Notes: generated by a model from the sequence alone, not told the origin. A stretch of DNA of 64,000 bases from Paraburkholderia acidisoli (GCF_009789675.1 NZ_CP046914.1:1240001-1304000); one strand, 5' to 3'; positions 8,749 to 18,121 are shown, counted from the stretch's first letter. Numbers and translations are program-made.

Positions 8749-8828
8749 ATGCGGCCCGGCCTGCGCGGCCCAGCCTACGCGGCCCGGCCTATGCGGCCCG
8801 GCCTATGCGGCCCGGCCTATGCGGCCCA
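8749..8828. repeat. 14-bp tandem repeat overlapping the 3' end of the LysR gene
   Basis: Five full units of ATGCGGCCCGGCCT (8749-8818), two of them with one or two substitutions, plus a partial sixth unit ending at 8828. The last three units are identical where they overlap. The LysR stop codon (8817-8819) and the last two Ala codons lie inside the array. The period is not a multiple of three. Slippage here would change the 3' untranslated region and possibly the last residues. Confidence 0.85.
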
Positions 8829-9821
8829 TTCCGAAATCACCGGCGTTTCGAGTGCCGGTGCCTGTTCGCGTTCCTCGAGCGTGCGCAGCGTGCAGGCCTT
8901 GTCGAGCGACGCGCGGCCGCTCAGCAGCGGGCAGCGGTCGAACACTTCGGCGATCCAGTCCACGAACACGCGCACTTTGGGTGACAGATGACGGCTGTGC
9001 GGATACACGGCCGAAATCGGCATGGGCAGCGGCTTGAAATCGGGCAGCACTTCCACGAGCTGGCCCGAGCGCAAATGCGGCAACACCATGTAGCGCGGCG
9101 CCTGAATCAGGCCGAAACCTTCGAGCCCGCAGGTGACATAAGCATCCGCATCGTTCACCGACACCACGCTCTTGAGCTTGACCTCGACCTCCTTGTTGTC
9201 GAGCAGAAAAGCCCAGTCGATCACGCGGCCCGTGCGGCTCGAAAAATAATTCACCGCGCGGTGATTCTCGAGATCCTCGAGCGTTTGCGGCGTGCCGTGA
9301 TGCTCCAGATACGTGGGCGACGCGCACGAAACCCCTTCGAACAGGCCGATTCTGCGCGCCACGAGCGACGAATCCTGCAGCGCGCCCACGCGCACCACGC
9401 AATCCACGCCTTCCTGCAAGAGGTCGACCGGACGATCGGTCAGGCCGAGTTGCAGGTCGATATCCGGGTAGCGCGTGTGAAATTCGCACAGCGACGGAAT
9501 CACGATGAGCCGCCCGATGGAGCCGGGCATGTCGATGCGCAGCTTGCCGTGCGGCTTGCGGTTGCGGTCCTGGAACGTCTGTTCGGTTTCCTCGACGTCG
9601 GCGAGGATGCGTATGCAGCGCTCGTAATACGCGGCGCCGTCCGGCGTGAGCGAAAGGCGGCGCGTCGTGCGATGCATGAGGCGCACGCCGAGAAATGCTT
9701 CGAGGTTCTGAATGATCGTCGTGACCGAAGCGCGCGGCATGTCGAGCGTTTCGGCGGCGCGCGTGAAGCTGTTGGTATCCACGACGCGGGTGAACACCTG
9801 CATGGCCTGAAGGCGGTCCAT
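8817..9821 (-). CDS. bpeT: LysR-family regulator divergent from the llpE-RND efflux operon (CeoR/BpeT-type)
   Basis: A 334-residue LysR regulator. The winged helix-turn-helix is at the N-terminus (MDRLQAMQVFTRVVDTNSFT, then TLDMPRASVTTIIQNLE), and the effector domain begins around GKLRIDMPGSIGRL. The start at 9821 is chosen over an in-frame upstream start because GGAGAG lies seven bases before it. It is divergent from llpE and a complete RND pump. The same layout is described for ceoR-llpE-ceoAB-opcM in B. cenocepacia and bpeT-llpE-bpeEF-oprC in B. pseudomallei, where the LysR protein activates the pump. The symbol is by synteny. The C-terminus has an extra tail (LEEREQAPALETPVIS). Confidence 0.85.
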   Translation of the reverse strand: MDRLQAMQVFTRVVDTNSFTRAAETLDMPRASVTTIIQNLEAFLGVRLMHRTTRRLSLTPDGAAYYERCIRILADVEETEQTFQDRNRKPHGKLRIDMPGSIGRLIVIPSLCEFHTRYPDIDLQLGLTDRPVDLLQEGVDCVVRVGALQDSSLVARRIGLFEGVSCASPTYLEHHGTPQTLEDLENHRAVNYFSSRTGRVIDWAFLLDNKEVEVKLKSVVSVNDADAYVTCGLEGFGLIQAPRYMVLPHLRSGQLVEVLPDFKPLPMPISAVYPHSRHLSPKVRVFVDWIAEVFDRCPLLSGRASLDKACTLRTLEEREQAPALETPVISEWAA

Positions 9822-9909
9822 TGCCACTCTCCAAAAGGAATTCGGCGCCTGGTGCGCACGCTGAAACACAGCGTACTCACGCGAGAAGAGACAGATTGTT
9901 CAGGCGCGC

Positions 9910-9967
9910 CGAATTGTGTTGCCGGATTATAGGCATTTATTTGCAAGTCTGCCGAACCCACAATTCG
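9910..9967. promoter_or_regulatory. 9-bp inverted repeat in the lysR-llpE promoter region
   Basis: CGAATTGTG (9910-9918) and CACAATTCG (9959-9967) are exact reverse complements separated by 40 bp in the 186-bp divergent region. They flank a GATTATAGG element that could hold a -10. Two half sites spaced like this could bind a LysR tetramer or allow DNA bending between promoters. Regulator binding is inferred. Confidence 0.45.
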
Positions 9968-10007
9968 CTCCATTCGAATCTACTCTCGCGCATTGCGCCG
10001 ATTTGAC

Positions 10008-10901
10008 ATGGATGTCTTTAAACGCCCGTTGTCCGCGATTTCCGCCGAGGAAGTGGCGCACGCCGCTGGCAATGCCAGTACGCCCCCGGCCGCCACCGGC
10101 GTGCCGCGCGCCAGCGGCCTGATCACCACCGACGTGCTGATCGAAGGCCACGCGAAACAGATCCAGTTGCGCGTGTATCGCCCGGAAGGCGTGAGCGGCT
10201 TGCCCGTGTTGCTGTATTTCCACGGCGGCGGTTTCGTGCGCGGCTCGATCGAGGAAGCGGAGCCCGCGGGCCGCTTTCTCGCAGAACGCTTACCTGCGCT
10301 CGTGGTGAGCGTGGGCTATTCGCTCGCGCCGCAGTATCCGTTTCCCGCCGCGCCCGAAGACGCGCATCGCGCGGCGCTGTGGGCCATTGCGCGGGCGCGC
10401 GCCTTCGGCGGCAATGCAAAGCGCCTGATCGCGGCGGGCCACGACGCGGGCGGTCAGATCGCCAACGTGCTCGCGTTCATGGGTCGCGATCGCGGCGACG
10501 TGAAGCTCGCGGCGCAGGCCCTGTTCGCGCCGATGCTCGACCCGAGCCTCACGCGCCTCGGCGACGCCGCGCGGCTCGGCTCCGACATCACCGCGAGCGA
10601 ATGCGCGGCCTGTTATCGCGCGTATCTGCCCGAAGCCGCGCAGCGCATGCATCCGTACGCGGCACCGCTCGAATCGCGGCGTCTCGCGGGCCTGCCGCCC
10701 ACGCTCATCGTGACCGCGCAGAACGACGTGCTGCATATCGAAGCGGAGAAGTACGCGAGCCGACTCATCGATGCGGGCGTGCGCACGCAGGTGATGCGGT
10801 ATCCGAGCGTCTCGCACGCGGACCTTGCCACGCACACGAGTTCCCTGAACGAAGCCGTGCGCTTTTTCCAATGTTGCTTCGACGCCGGCACATCGTGCTG
10901 A
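10008..10901 (+). CDS. llpE: LlpE, alpha/beta hydrolase (lipase-like) of the efflux operon, with Asp in place of the nucleophilic Ser
   Basis: A 297-residue protein of the hormone-sensitive-lipase branch. The oxyanion motif HGGG is at residues 72-75 (FHGGGFVRGS). The nucleophile elbow, normally GDSAGG, reads GHDAGG with Asp146 where Ser is expected. Candidate acid and base are Asp240 (AQNDVL) and His270 (SVSHADL). It is the first gene after the LysR regulator, as in the ceo/bpeEF loci, where it is called llpE (lipase-like protein) and is not needed for pumping as far as known. The ATG at 10008 is preferred to an upstream in-frame TTG. With Asp as nucleophile it may not be an ordinary esterase. 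Confidence 0.88.
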   Translation: MDVFKRPLSAISAEEVAHAAGNASTPPAATGVPRASGLITTDVLIEGHAKQIQLRVYRPEGVSGLPVLLYFHGGGFVRGSIEEAEPAGRFLAERLPALVVSVGYSLAPQYPFPAAPEDAHRAALWAIARARAFGGNAKRLIAAGHDAGGQIANVLAFMGRDRGDVKLAAQALFAPMLDPSLTRLGDAARLGSDITASECAACYRAYLPEAAQRMHPYAAPLESRRLAGLPPTLIVTAQNDVLHIEAEKYASRLIDAGVRTQVMRYPSVSHADLATHTSSLNEAVRFFQCCFDAGTSC

Positions 10902-10959
10902 CGCCGTAGCGCGACCGAACCAGTCAAGAACAATCAACCATTATTTTCTGGAGTTCGAC

Positions 10960-12171
10960 ATGTCACTTTTTTCGCAAAACCGCTCACGTATCGCGCTCGC
11001 GGTGCTAGGCGTGCTCGTTGTCGCGGGGCTCGGCACGTTTGGCGCGATCCGCCTCGACTCGCATCCGGCCGTGGCCGCCGAGGCGCCGCCCGCGCCGGAA
11101 GTCGACGTCGCCACCGTGGCGAATCGCACGATCACCGACTGGCAAAGCTACTCCGGCCGCATGGCCGCGGTCGAGAAGGTGGAGATTCGTCCTCAGGTGT
11201 CGGGCACGATCGTCTCCGTCAATTTCCGCGACGGTGCGCTCGTGAAGAAGGGCGACACGCTGTTCGTGATCGACCCGCGCCCGTATCAGGCCGCCGTCGA
11301 TCAGGCCGCCGCGCAAGTGGCCGCTGCGCAGGCGCGCTCGGGTTACGCGCAAAGCGACTGGGAACGCGCGCAACGTTTGATCGGCGATAACGCCATCGCC
11401 AAACGCGATTACGACGAGAAGCAGAACGGCGCGCGCGAAGCGAGCGCGAACCTGAAGGCCGCGCAAGCCGCGCTGGAAACCGCGCAGATCAACCTCGGCT
11501 ACACGCGTGTCGTCGCGCCGGTCGCGGGCCGCGTTTCGCGTGCGGAGATCACGGTGGGCAACGTGGTGAGCGCGGGCGCGAGTTCGGCGCCGCTCACGAC
11601 GCTGGTTTCCGTATCGCCGATCTACGCCGAATTCGACGCCGACGAGCAAACCTATCTCGACTATATCAGCCGCATGAAGGTGGGCTCGAAGGTGCCGGTG
11701 GAACTCGGTCTCGCGAACGAAAGCGGTTACTCGCGCACGGGCACGATCGAGTCGGTGGACAACCGTCTCGACACCTCGTCGGGCACGATCCGCGTGCGTG
11801 CGCGCTTCGACAACACCGACGGCGCGCTGGTGCCGGGCCTCTATGCACGCATCAAGGTGAGCGGCAGCGCTCCGCATCCGGCGCTGCTCGTGGACGAAGC
11901 CGCCATCGGCACGGACCAGGACAAGAAGTACGTCTATGTCGTGGACGGCGCGGGCAAGGTCGGTTATCGCATCGTGCAGACGGGCGGCCAGCAGGGCAAC
12001 CTGCGCGTGATCGTGGGCGGCCTGAAGGCGGGCGAAAACGTGGTCGTGAACGGCACGCAGCGCGTGCGACCGGGCGAAGCGGTGCGCTCGCATATGGTGC
12101 CGATGAACGGCGATCCCGATGCCGACGCGGCTTCGGTCGCGAAGGACAACGCCGGCACGAAGACGTCCTGA
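10960..12171 (+). CDS. bpeE: RND efflux membrane fusion protein (BpeE/CeoA-type)
   Basis: A 403-residue periplasmic adaptor of the HlyD/AcrA family. An N-terminal membrane anchor or signal segment (IALAVLGVLVVAGLGTFGAI) has no lipobox Cys. Then come the lipoyl half-motifs (VEIRPQVSGTIVSV, VVAPVAGRVSRAEITVG), a helical hairpin around residues 100-170 rich in Ala and Gln, and the beta-barrel domain. It joins the RND pump to the outer-membrane channel. It follows llpE by 58 bp and precedes the pump gene, matching the ceoA/bpeE position. Confidence 0.93.
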   Translation: MSLFSQNRSRIALAVLGVLVVAGLGTFGAIRLDSHPAVAAEAPPAPEVDVATVANRTITDWQSYSGRMAAVEKVEIRPQVSGTIVSVNFRDGALVKKGDTLFVIDPRPYQAAVDQAAAQVAAAQARSGYAQSDWERAQRLIGDNAIAKRDYDEKQNGAREASANLKAAQAALETAQINLGYTRVVAPVAGRVSRAEITVGNVVSAGASSAPLTTLVSVSPIYAEFDADEQTYLDYISRMKVGSKVPVELGLANESGYSRTGTIESVDNRLDTSSGTIRVRARFDNTDGALVPGLYARIKVSGSAPHPALLVDEAAIGTDQDKKYVYVVDGAGKVGYRIVQTGGQQGNLRVIVGGLKAGENVVVNGTQRVRPGEAVRSHMVPMNGDPDADAASVAKDNAGTKTS

Positions 12172-12251
12172 CGATCGCACGACGCATTGCAGAGCGCGAT
12201 GCGTCCCGTCATCGCTAAGGAACCCTAAGTGTCAAAGTCTGTGAGCAACCC

Positions 12252-15200
12252 ATGAACATTTCGAAATTCTTCATCGACCGGCCGATCTTCGCGGGCGTGT
12301 TGTCCGTGCTGGTCCTGCTGGCCGGCGTGATCGCGCTGTTCCAGTTGCCGATCTCCGAATATCCGGAAGTGGTGCCGCCTTCGGTGGTGGTGCACGCGCA
12401 GTACCCGGGCGCAAACCCGAAGGTGATCGCCGAAACGGTGGCGGCGCCGCTGGAAGAGCAGATCAACGGCGTCGAGAACATGCTGTACATGCAGTCGCAA
12501 GCCAATAGCGACGGCAATCTCACGCTCACGGTCACGTTCCGTCTGGGCACCGACCCGGACAAGGCCACGCAGCTCGTGCAGAACCGCGTGAACCAGGCGC
12601 TGCCGCGCCTGCCGGAAGACGTGCAGCGGCTCGGCATCACCACGATCAAAAGCTCGCCCACGCTCACGATGGTGGTGCACCTGATCTCGCCGAACAACCA
12701 GTACGACATGACGTATCTGCGCAACTACGCGCTGCTCAACGTCAAGGACCGCTTGTCGAATATTCGCGGCGTGGGCGAAGTGCAGCTGTGGGGTTCGGGC
12801 GACTACGCCATGCGTATCTGGCTCGACCCGCAGAAGGTCGCGCAGCGCAATCTCACCGCGCAGGACGTGGTCAACGCGATTCGCGAGCAGAACGTGCAGG
12901 TCGCGGCGGGCGTGATCGGCGCCTCGCCGAGCGTGCCGGGCACGCCGTTGCAGCTGAATGTGAACGCGCGCGGCCGTCTGCGCACGGAAGGCGAATTCGG
13001 CAACATCATCGTCAAGACGAATCCCGACGGCGGCGTGACGTATCTGCGCGACATCGCGCGGATCGAACTCGCGGCCTCGGAGTACGGCCTGCGTTCGCTG
13101 CTCGACAACAAGCCGGCCGTGGCGCTCGCGATCAACCAGGCGCCGGGCGCGAACTCGCTCGCGATTTCCGACCAGGTGCGCGCGGCGATGAAGGACCTGA
13201 AGGCCGACATGCCCGCCGGCGTGGACTACAAGATCGTCTACGACCCGACGCAGTTCGTGCGTTCGAGTATCGAAGCCGTGATTCACACGCTGCTCGAAGC
13301 CATCGCGCTGGTCGTGATCGTCGTGATCGTGTTCCTGCAGACCTGGCGTGCGTCGATCATTCCGCTGATCGCCGTGCCGGTGTCGATCGTCGGGACGTTC
13401 TCGCTGCTGCTCGCGTTCGGTTTTTCGATCAACGCGCTGTCCTTGTTCGGGATGGTGCTCGCGATCGGTATCGTGGTCGACGACGCGATCGTGGTCGTGG
13501 AAAACGTCGAGCGCAACATCGAGAGCGGGTTGTCGGCGCGAGACGCCACGTATAAAGCCATGCAGGAAGTGAGCGGGCCGATCATCGCCATCGCGCTCAC
13601 GCTGGTGGCCGTGTTCGTGCCGCTCGCGTTCATGAGCGGTCTCACGGGCCAGTTCTACAAGCAGTTCGCCATGACCATCGCCATTTCCACGGTGATCTCG
13701 GCGTTCAACTCGCTCACGCTGTCGCCCGCGCTTTCCGCGCTGCTGCTGCGCGGTCACGGTGCGAAGGAAGACTGGCTCACGCGCGGCATGAATCGCGTGC
13801 TCGGCGGCTTCTTCAAGCGCTTCAACAAGGTGTTCCATCGCGGCTCGGAAAGCTATGGCCGTGGCGTGAACGGCGTGCTGCGCCGCAAGGGCGTGATGCT
13901 CGGCGTGTACGTCGTGCTGATCGCCGCCACCGTGCTGATGGCGCGCATCGTGCCGGGCGGCTTCGTGCCCGCGCAGGACAAGGAGTACCTGATTGCGTTC
14001 GCGCAGTTGCCGAACGGCGCCTCGCTCGATCGCACCGAAGGCGTCATTCGCGACATGAGCGCGATCGCGCTGAAGCAGCCCGGCGTGGAAAGCGCCGTGG
14101 CGTTCCCGGGTCTTTCGGTGAACGGCTTCACGAACAGCTCGAGCGCCGGCATTGTGTTCGTCACGCTCAAGCCGTTCAAGGAGCGCAAGGGCAAGGCGCT
14201 TTCGGCTGGTGCCATTGCGGGCGCGTTGAATCAGCAGTACGCGGCCATCAAAGACTCGTTCGTGGCGGTGTTCCCGCCGCCGCCGGTGCTGGGGCTGGGT
14301 ACGCTCGGCGGCTTCAAGATGCAACTGGAGGATCACGGTGCACTGGGTTACGAGGCACTCAACCGCGCGACGCAGGACTTCGTCAAGCGCGCGTCGCAAA
14401 CGCCGGAGCTGGGCCCCACGTTCACGAACTATCAGATCAACGTTCCGCAACTGAATGTCGATCTCGACCGCACCAAGGCAAAGCAGCTTGGCGTGCCGGT
14501 CACGGACGTGTTCGACACCATGCAGATCTATCTCGGCTCGCTCTACGTGAACGACTTCAACCGCTTCGGCCGCGTGTACCAGGTGCGCGTGCAGGCGGAC
14601 GCGCCGTTCCGCCAGAAAGCCGACGACATCCTGCAACTGAAAACGCGTAACGCCGCGGGCGACATGGTGCCGCTCTCCTCGCTGGTCACGGTTACGCCCA
14701 CGTATGGTCCGGAAATGGTGGTGCGCTACAACGGCTACACCGCGGCGGACATCAACGGCGGCCCGGCACCCGGATTCTCGTCGGGTCAGGCGCAGGCCGC
14801 GGCCGAACGCATCGCGGCGGAAACCCTGCCGCGCGGTGTGAAGTTCGAGTGGACCGACCTCACGTATCAGCAGGTGCTGGCGGGCAATGCGGGCATCTGG
14901 GTGTTCCCGATCAGCGTGCTGCTCGTGTTCCTCGTGCTGGCCGCGCTGTACGAAAGCCTCACGCTGCCGCTGGCCGTGATCCTGATCGTGCCGATGAGCG
15001 TGCTCTGTGCGCTCACGGGTGTGTATCTCACGCAGGGCGACAACAACATCTTCACGCAGATCGGCTTGATGGTGCTCGTGGGGCTGGCTTCGAAGAACGC
15101 GATTCTGATCGTGGAATTCGCGCGCGAACTGGAGCATGACGGCCATACGCCGCTCTCCGCCGCGATCGAGGCGAGCCGCCTGCGTCTGCGACCGATCCTG

Positions 15201-15437
15201 ATGACGTCCATCGCGTTCATCATGGGTGTGGTGCCGCTCGTGCTCTCCACGGGCGCGGGTTCGGAAATGCGCCACGCCATGGGGATCGCCGTGTTCTTCG
15301 GCATGCTCGGTGTGACCGCGTTCGGCCTGTTGCTCACGCCGGTGTTCTACGTGGTGCTGCGCACGCTCGCAGGCGGCAAGATTCACGTCGCGCAGAAGGA
15401 CAGCGCGCGCAATCCGCGCTCGATGGCGGATGCTTAA
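12252..15437 (+). CDS. bpeF: RND multidrug efflux transporter (BpeF/CeoB-type)
   Basis: A 1061-residue HAE1-family RND pump of usual length with 12 transmembrane helices and two large periplasmic loops. It starts MNISKFFIDRPIFAGVLSVL, the classical RND N-terminus. The proton-relay residues are present: the Asp pair in GIVVDDAIVVVENVERN (TM4) and Lys in VGLASKNAILIVEFA (TM10). It exports drugs from periplasm and membrane using the proton gradient. BpeF/CeoB relatives carry chloramphenicol, trimethoprim and fluoroquinolones; that is family knowledge and is not shown here. The outer-membrane gene follows within a few bases. Confidence 0.95.
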   Translation: MNISKFFIDRPIFAGVLSVLVLLAGVIALFQLPISEYPEVVPPSVVVHAQYPGANPKVIAETVAAPLEEQINGVENMLYMQSQANSDGNLTLTVTFRLGTDPDKATQLVQNRVNQALPRLPEDVQRLGITTIKSSPTLTMVVHLISPNNQYDMTYLRNYALLNVKDRLSNIRGVGEVQLWGSGDYAMRIWLDPQKVAQRNLTAQDVVNAIREQNVQVAAGVIGASPSVPGTPLQLNVNARGRLRTEGEFGNIIVKTNPDGGVTYLRDIARIELAASEYGLRSLLDNKPAVALAINQAPGANSLAISDQVRAAMKDLKADMPAGVDYKIVYDPTQFVRSSIEAVIHTLLEAIALVVIVVIVFLQTWRASIIPLIAVPVSIVGTFSLLLAFGFSINALSLFGMVLAIGIVVDDAIVVVENVERNIESGLSARDATYKAMQEVSGPIIAIALTLVAVFVPLAFMSGLTGQFYKQFAMTIAISTVISAFNSLTLSPALSALLLRGHGAKEDWLTRGMNRVLGGFFKRFNKVFHRGSESYGRGVNGVLRRKGVMLGVYVVLIAATVLMARIVPGGFVPAQDKEYLIAFAQLPNGASLDRTEGVIRDMSAIALKQPGVESAVAFPGLSVNGFTNSSSAGIVFVTLKPFKERKGKALSAGAIAGALNQQYAAIKDSFVAVFPPPPVLGLGTLGGFKMQLEDHGALGYEALNRATQDFVKRASQTPELGPTFTNYQINVPQLNVDLDRTKAKQLGVPVTDVFDTMQIYLGSLYVNDFNRFGRVYQVRVQADAPFRQKADDILQLKTRNAAGDMVPLSSLVTVTPTYGPEMVVRYNGYTAADINGGPAPGFSSGQAQAAAERIAAETLPRGVKFEWTDLTYQQVLAGNAGIWVFPISVLLVFLVLAALYESLTLPLAVILIVPMSVLCALTGVYLTQGDNNIFTQIGLMVLVGLASKNAILIVEFARELEHDGHTPLSAAIEASRLRLRPILMTSIAFIMGVVPLVLSTGAGSEMRHAMGIAVFFGMLGVTAFGLLLTPVFYVVLRTLAGGKIHVAQKDSARNPRSMADA

Positions 15438-15449
15438 AGGATGATGAGC

Positions 15450-16991
15450 ATGACGAATCAATTCGTATCTAACCTGTCGATGCCAGCCGGCTGGCGCATG
15501 GCGCGCGTCGCGGCGAGCGTGGCGTTGTTCGCGTGGCTCGCGGCGTGCTCGGTCGAGCCCACCTACAAGGCGCCGGACGCTGCGGTGCCCGCCGCCTACA
15601 AGGAAGCGCAGCCCACCGCCAACGACCCGCACGACGTGGGTAGCTGGGCGACCGCGCAACCCGCCGACGACGCGCATCGCGGTCAATGGTGGACGGTGTT
15701 CGGCGACGCCACGCTGAACCAGCTCGAAGATCAGGCACTGGCCGCGAATCAGGACCTGAAGGCAGCCGCCGCGCGCGTGCAGCAGGCGCGTGCCGTCACC
15801 CAGGCCGCGCGTGCGTCGTGGTTCCCCTCGCTGGACGCGGGCTTCAGCCCGACCTACGAGCGCCCGTCGCCCGCTTCGCAGTATCTGCCGCAGGACACGC
15901 ATGTGCCCACGCAAACGTTGTGGCGCGCGCAGGCCTCGGCGAGCTACGAGGCGGACCTGTTCGGCCGCGTGAGTTCGAACGTGAACGCCGCGCGCGCCGA
16001 CGCGCAGCAGAGCGAAGCGCTGTTCCGCTCGGTGCAACTCGCGTTGCAGGCCGACGTTGCGCAGAACTACTTCCAGCTGCGTCAGTTCGATAGCGACGTC
16101 GATCTGTATCGCCGCACGGTGACGTTGCGCGAGGATGCGCTCAAGCTCGTGGACCGCCGCTTCAAGGAAGGCGACATCAGCGAGCTGGACGTGGCGCAGG
16201 CGCGCAACGAACTCGCGAGCGCGCGCGCCGACGCCGTGGGCGTGGCGCGTCAGCGCGCGGCTTCGGAGCACAGTCTGGCGATCCTGCTCGGCGAGGCGCC
16301 CGCCGACTTCACGTTCCCGGAAACGCCGCTGGCGCCGGTGCTGGTACGCGTACCGGCCGGTTTGCCTTCCACGCTGCTCGAACGCCGCCCCGACATCGCC
16401 GCCGCCGAGCGCGCGATGGCCGCTGCGAACGCGCGCGTGGGCCTCGCGAAGTCGGCGTTCTTCCCGAAGCTCGATATCACCGGCGCGTTCGGCTATGAGT
16501 CGGCTTCGCTCGGCGATCTCTTCATGTGGTCGAGCCGCGCGTTCCTGCTCGGGCCGCTCGCGGGCACGGCGCTCACGGTGCCGCTGTTCGACGGCGGCCG
16601 CCGCAAGGCCAATCTCGCGCAGGCGCGAGGCAAGTACGACGAGGATGTCGCGCAGTATCGTCAACAGGTGCTCGTCGCGTTCCGTGAGGTGGAAGACAAT
16701 CTCTCCGACCTGCATTTGCTCGACGACCAGATTCGCGAGCAGGGCGACGCCGTGACCGCTTCGCAACGCTCCGCGCATCTCTCGCGCACGCAGTACGACG
16801 AAGGCGAAGTGAGCTACCTGAACGTGATCGATAGCGAACGTTCGGTGCTCGTGGCGCAGTTGCAGGCGAGCCATCTGCAAGGGTCGCAGGCCGTGGCGAC
16901 CGTCAACCTGATTCGCGCGCTGGGTGGCGGTTGGGGCGACGCGAAGCCGGCCGACGGCGCACCGCCGCCCGCGCCGCTGGCCGCGCGTTAA
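15450..16991 (+). CDS. oprC: outer-membrane efflux lipoprotein (OprC/OpcM-type)
   Basis: A TolC-like channel of the NodT/OprM family, 513 residues from this start. The signal peptide ends in a lipobox LAAC (SVALFAWLAACSVEP). The duplicated coiled-coil repeats of the family are visible (LAANQDLKAAAARVQQARAV; ERRPDIAAAERAMAAANARV). The frame has ATGs at 15441, 15444 and 15450. AGG at 15438-15440 is correctly spaced (9 nt) only for 15450, so that start was taken. It completes the tripartite pump and ends the operon before a GC-rich hairpin. Confidence 0.92.
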   Translation: MTNQFVSNLSMPAGWRMARVAASVALFAWLAACSVEPTYKAPDAAVPAAYKEAQPTANDPHDVGSWATAQPADDAHRGQWWTVFGDATLNQLEDQALAANQDLKAAAARVQQARAVTQAARASWFPSLDAGFSPTYERPSPASQYLPQDTHVPTQTLWRAQASASYEADLFGRVSSNVNAARADAQQSEALFRSVQLALQADVAQNYFQLRQFDSDVDLYRRTVTLREDALKLVDRRFKEGDISELDVAQARNELASARADAVGVARQRAASEHSLAILLGEAPADFTFPETPLAPVLVRVPAGLPSTLLERRPDIAAAERAMAAANARVGLAKSAFFPKLDITGAFGYESASLGDLFMWSSRAFLLGPLAGTALTVPLFDGGRRKANLAQARGKYDEDVAQYRQQVLVAFREVEDNLSDLHLLDDQIREQGDAVTASQRSAHLSRTQYDEGEVSYLNVIDSERSVLVAQLQASHLQGSQAVATVNLIRALGGGWGDAKPADGAPPPAPLAAR

Positions 16992-17018
16992 TCAGGCAAT
17001 TTCATCCTGGCAGCACCT

Positions 17019-17047
17019 CGCGCGCCGGCTCCAGCAGCCGGCGCGCG
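17019..17047 (+). terminator. GC-rich hairpin after the RND operon
   Basis: A perfect 12-bp stem CGCGCGCCGGCT / AGCCGGCGCGCG (17019-17030 and 17036-17047) with a five-base loop, 27 bp after the oprC stop. No T-run follows, so it may act with Rho or as an RNA-stabilising end rather than as an intrinsic terminator. Confidence 0.5.
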
Positions 17048-17234
17048 CATATCGCAGACTGCGATTTCCTTTGCTCAATCCGTTCGTAGACCGCCTGCGA
17101 ACGCGTCTCTATCATCGTCTGGACCCATCTGGAGCAACGCGATGGGCAGCGCGGCACCGCCCGCGCGCGGACGCTCTCATCGTCGGCATCGTCGCGCCGC
17201 TCCTCACTGACATTCCATTCATTCGGGGAAAGCG

Positions 17235-18071
17235 ATGCATCGTGCCGTGCGCGCCGAGGGGCGCCGTTCTTTCATTCAGCGCGTGAGCGCCATTGCCGCC
17301 GTGGCGGTTTCGCTCGCGACGGGCGCGCTCTCGGCCCATGCGGATACGCCCACGCTCAAGGTCGGCATTGCGACCACGCCGCAAACGCCCGCGCTGCAAG
17401 AAGCAGCGCGCGAGGCGAAGGCGCAGGGCGTGGACGTCAAGATCATCGAATTCACCGACTGGAATACGCCGAACGCCGCGCTCGCGAACAAAGACATCGA
17501 CGTCAATTATTTTCAGCACACGCCGTTTCTGGAAAACGCGGAAAAGCAGGGCGGCTATAAGTTCGTCGCCATTGCGCCGGGCACGATCATGAAGATCGGT
17601 CTGTATTCGAAGAAGGTTAAACGTTTCGAAGACCTGAAAGACGGCGCCACCGTGGCCATTGCGAACGACCCCGTGAACGGCGGCCGCGGGCTCTTGCTGC
17701 TGCAACGCGCGGGTCTCATCAAGCTCAAGCCGGGCGTGGATTATCGCGCGACCACGCTCGATATCGTGTCGAATCCGAAACATCTGAAGATCGTGCAGCT
17801 CGAAGCGTCGCAACTCGCGCGTTCGCTCGACGACGTCGATCTCGCGCAAGGCTACCCGAGCTTCATCAAGCTCGCGGGCACGGCGGACCCGAATAGCGCG
17901 CTGCTGTTCGACGGCGTGGAAAACAAGGCGTTCGCGCTGCAATTCGTGGTGCGCCCGGACAGCGTGAACGATCCGCGCATCCGCAAGTTCATCGAGATCT
18001 ATCAGCATTCGCCGGCCGTGCGCAAGGAGCTAGACAAGGCGTTCGGCAACCTCTACGCGGTCGCGTGGTAA
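17235..18071 (+). CDS. metQ: MetQ/NlpA-family ABC transporter substrate-binding protein
   Basis: A 278-residue NlpA/MetQ-type binding protein. It has a signal peptide cleaved probably after SAHA (residue 36 region), without a lipobox, then TLKVGIATTPQTP and family hallmarks DVNYFQHTPFLENAEK and TVAIANDPVNGGRGLLLLQ. These proteins bind D/L-methionine and related sulfur compounds in the periplasm. It lies first in an order metQ-metN-metI, which differs from the common metN-metI-metQ. The methionine name is by family; a downstream monooxygenase gene suggests that another organosulfur compound is possible. Confidence 0.85.
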   Translation: MHRAVRAEGRRSFIQRVSAIAAVAVSLATGALSAHADTPTLKVGIATTPQTPALQEAAREAKAQGVDVKIIEFTDWNTPNAALANKDIDVNYFQHTPFLENAEKQGGYKFVAIAPGTIMKIGLYSKKVKRFEDLKDGATVAIANDPVNGGRGLLLLQRAGLIKLKPGVDYRATTLDIVSNPKHLKIVQLEASQLARSLDDVDLAQGYPSFIKLAGTADPNSALLFDGVENKAFALQFVVRPDSVNDPRIRKFIEIYQHSPAVRKELDKAFGNLYAVAW

Positions 18072-18121
18072 CGCGCGAATTGTTTGGCATCCGAATAAAT
18101 TGACTGGATCGAGGAGCGGCG

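Noticed and set aside
8556..8984. Plus-strand frames with repeated Arg-Pro-Gly-Leu residues
   Set aside because: They are only the translation of the 14-bp tandem repeat opposite the LysR gene.
12225..16880. A 1551-codon open frame antisense to the RND pump and outer-membrane genes
   Set aside because: It mirrors real genes codon for codon, is His/Arg/Glu-rich with no domain, and arises from high GC at third positions.
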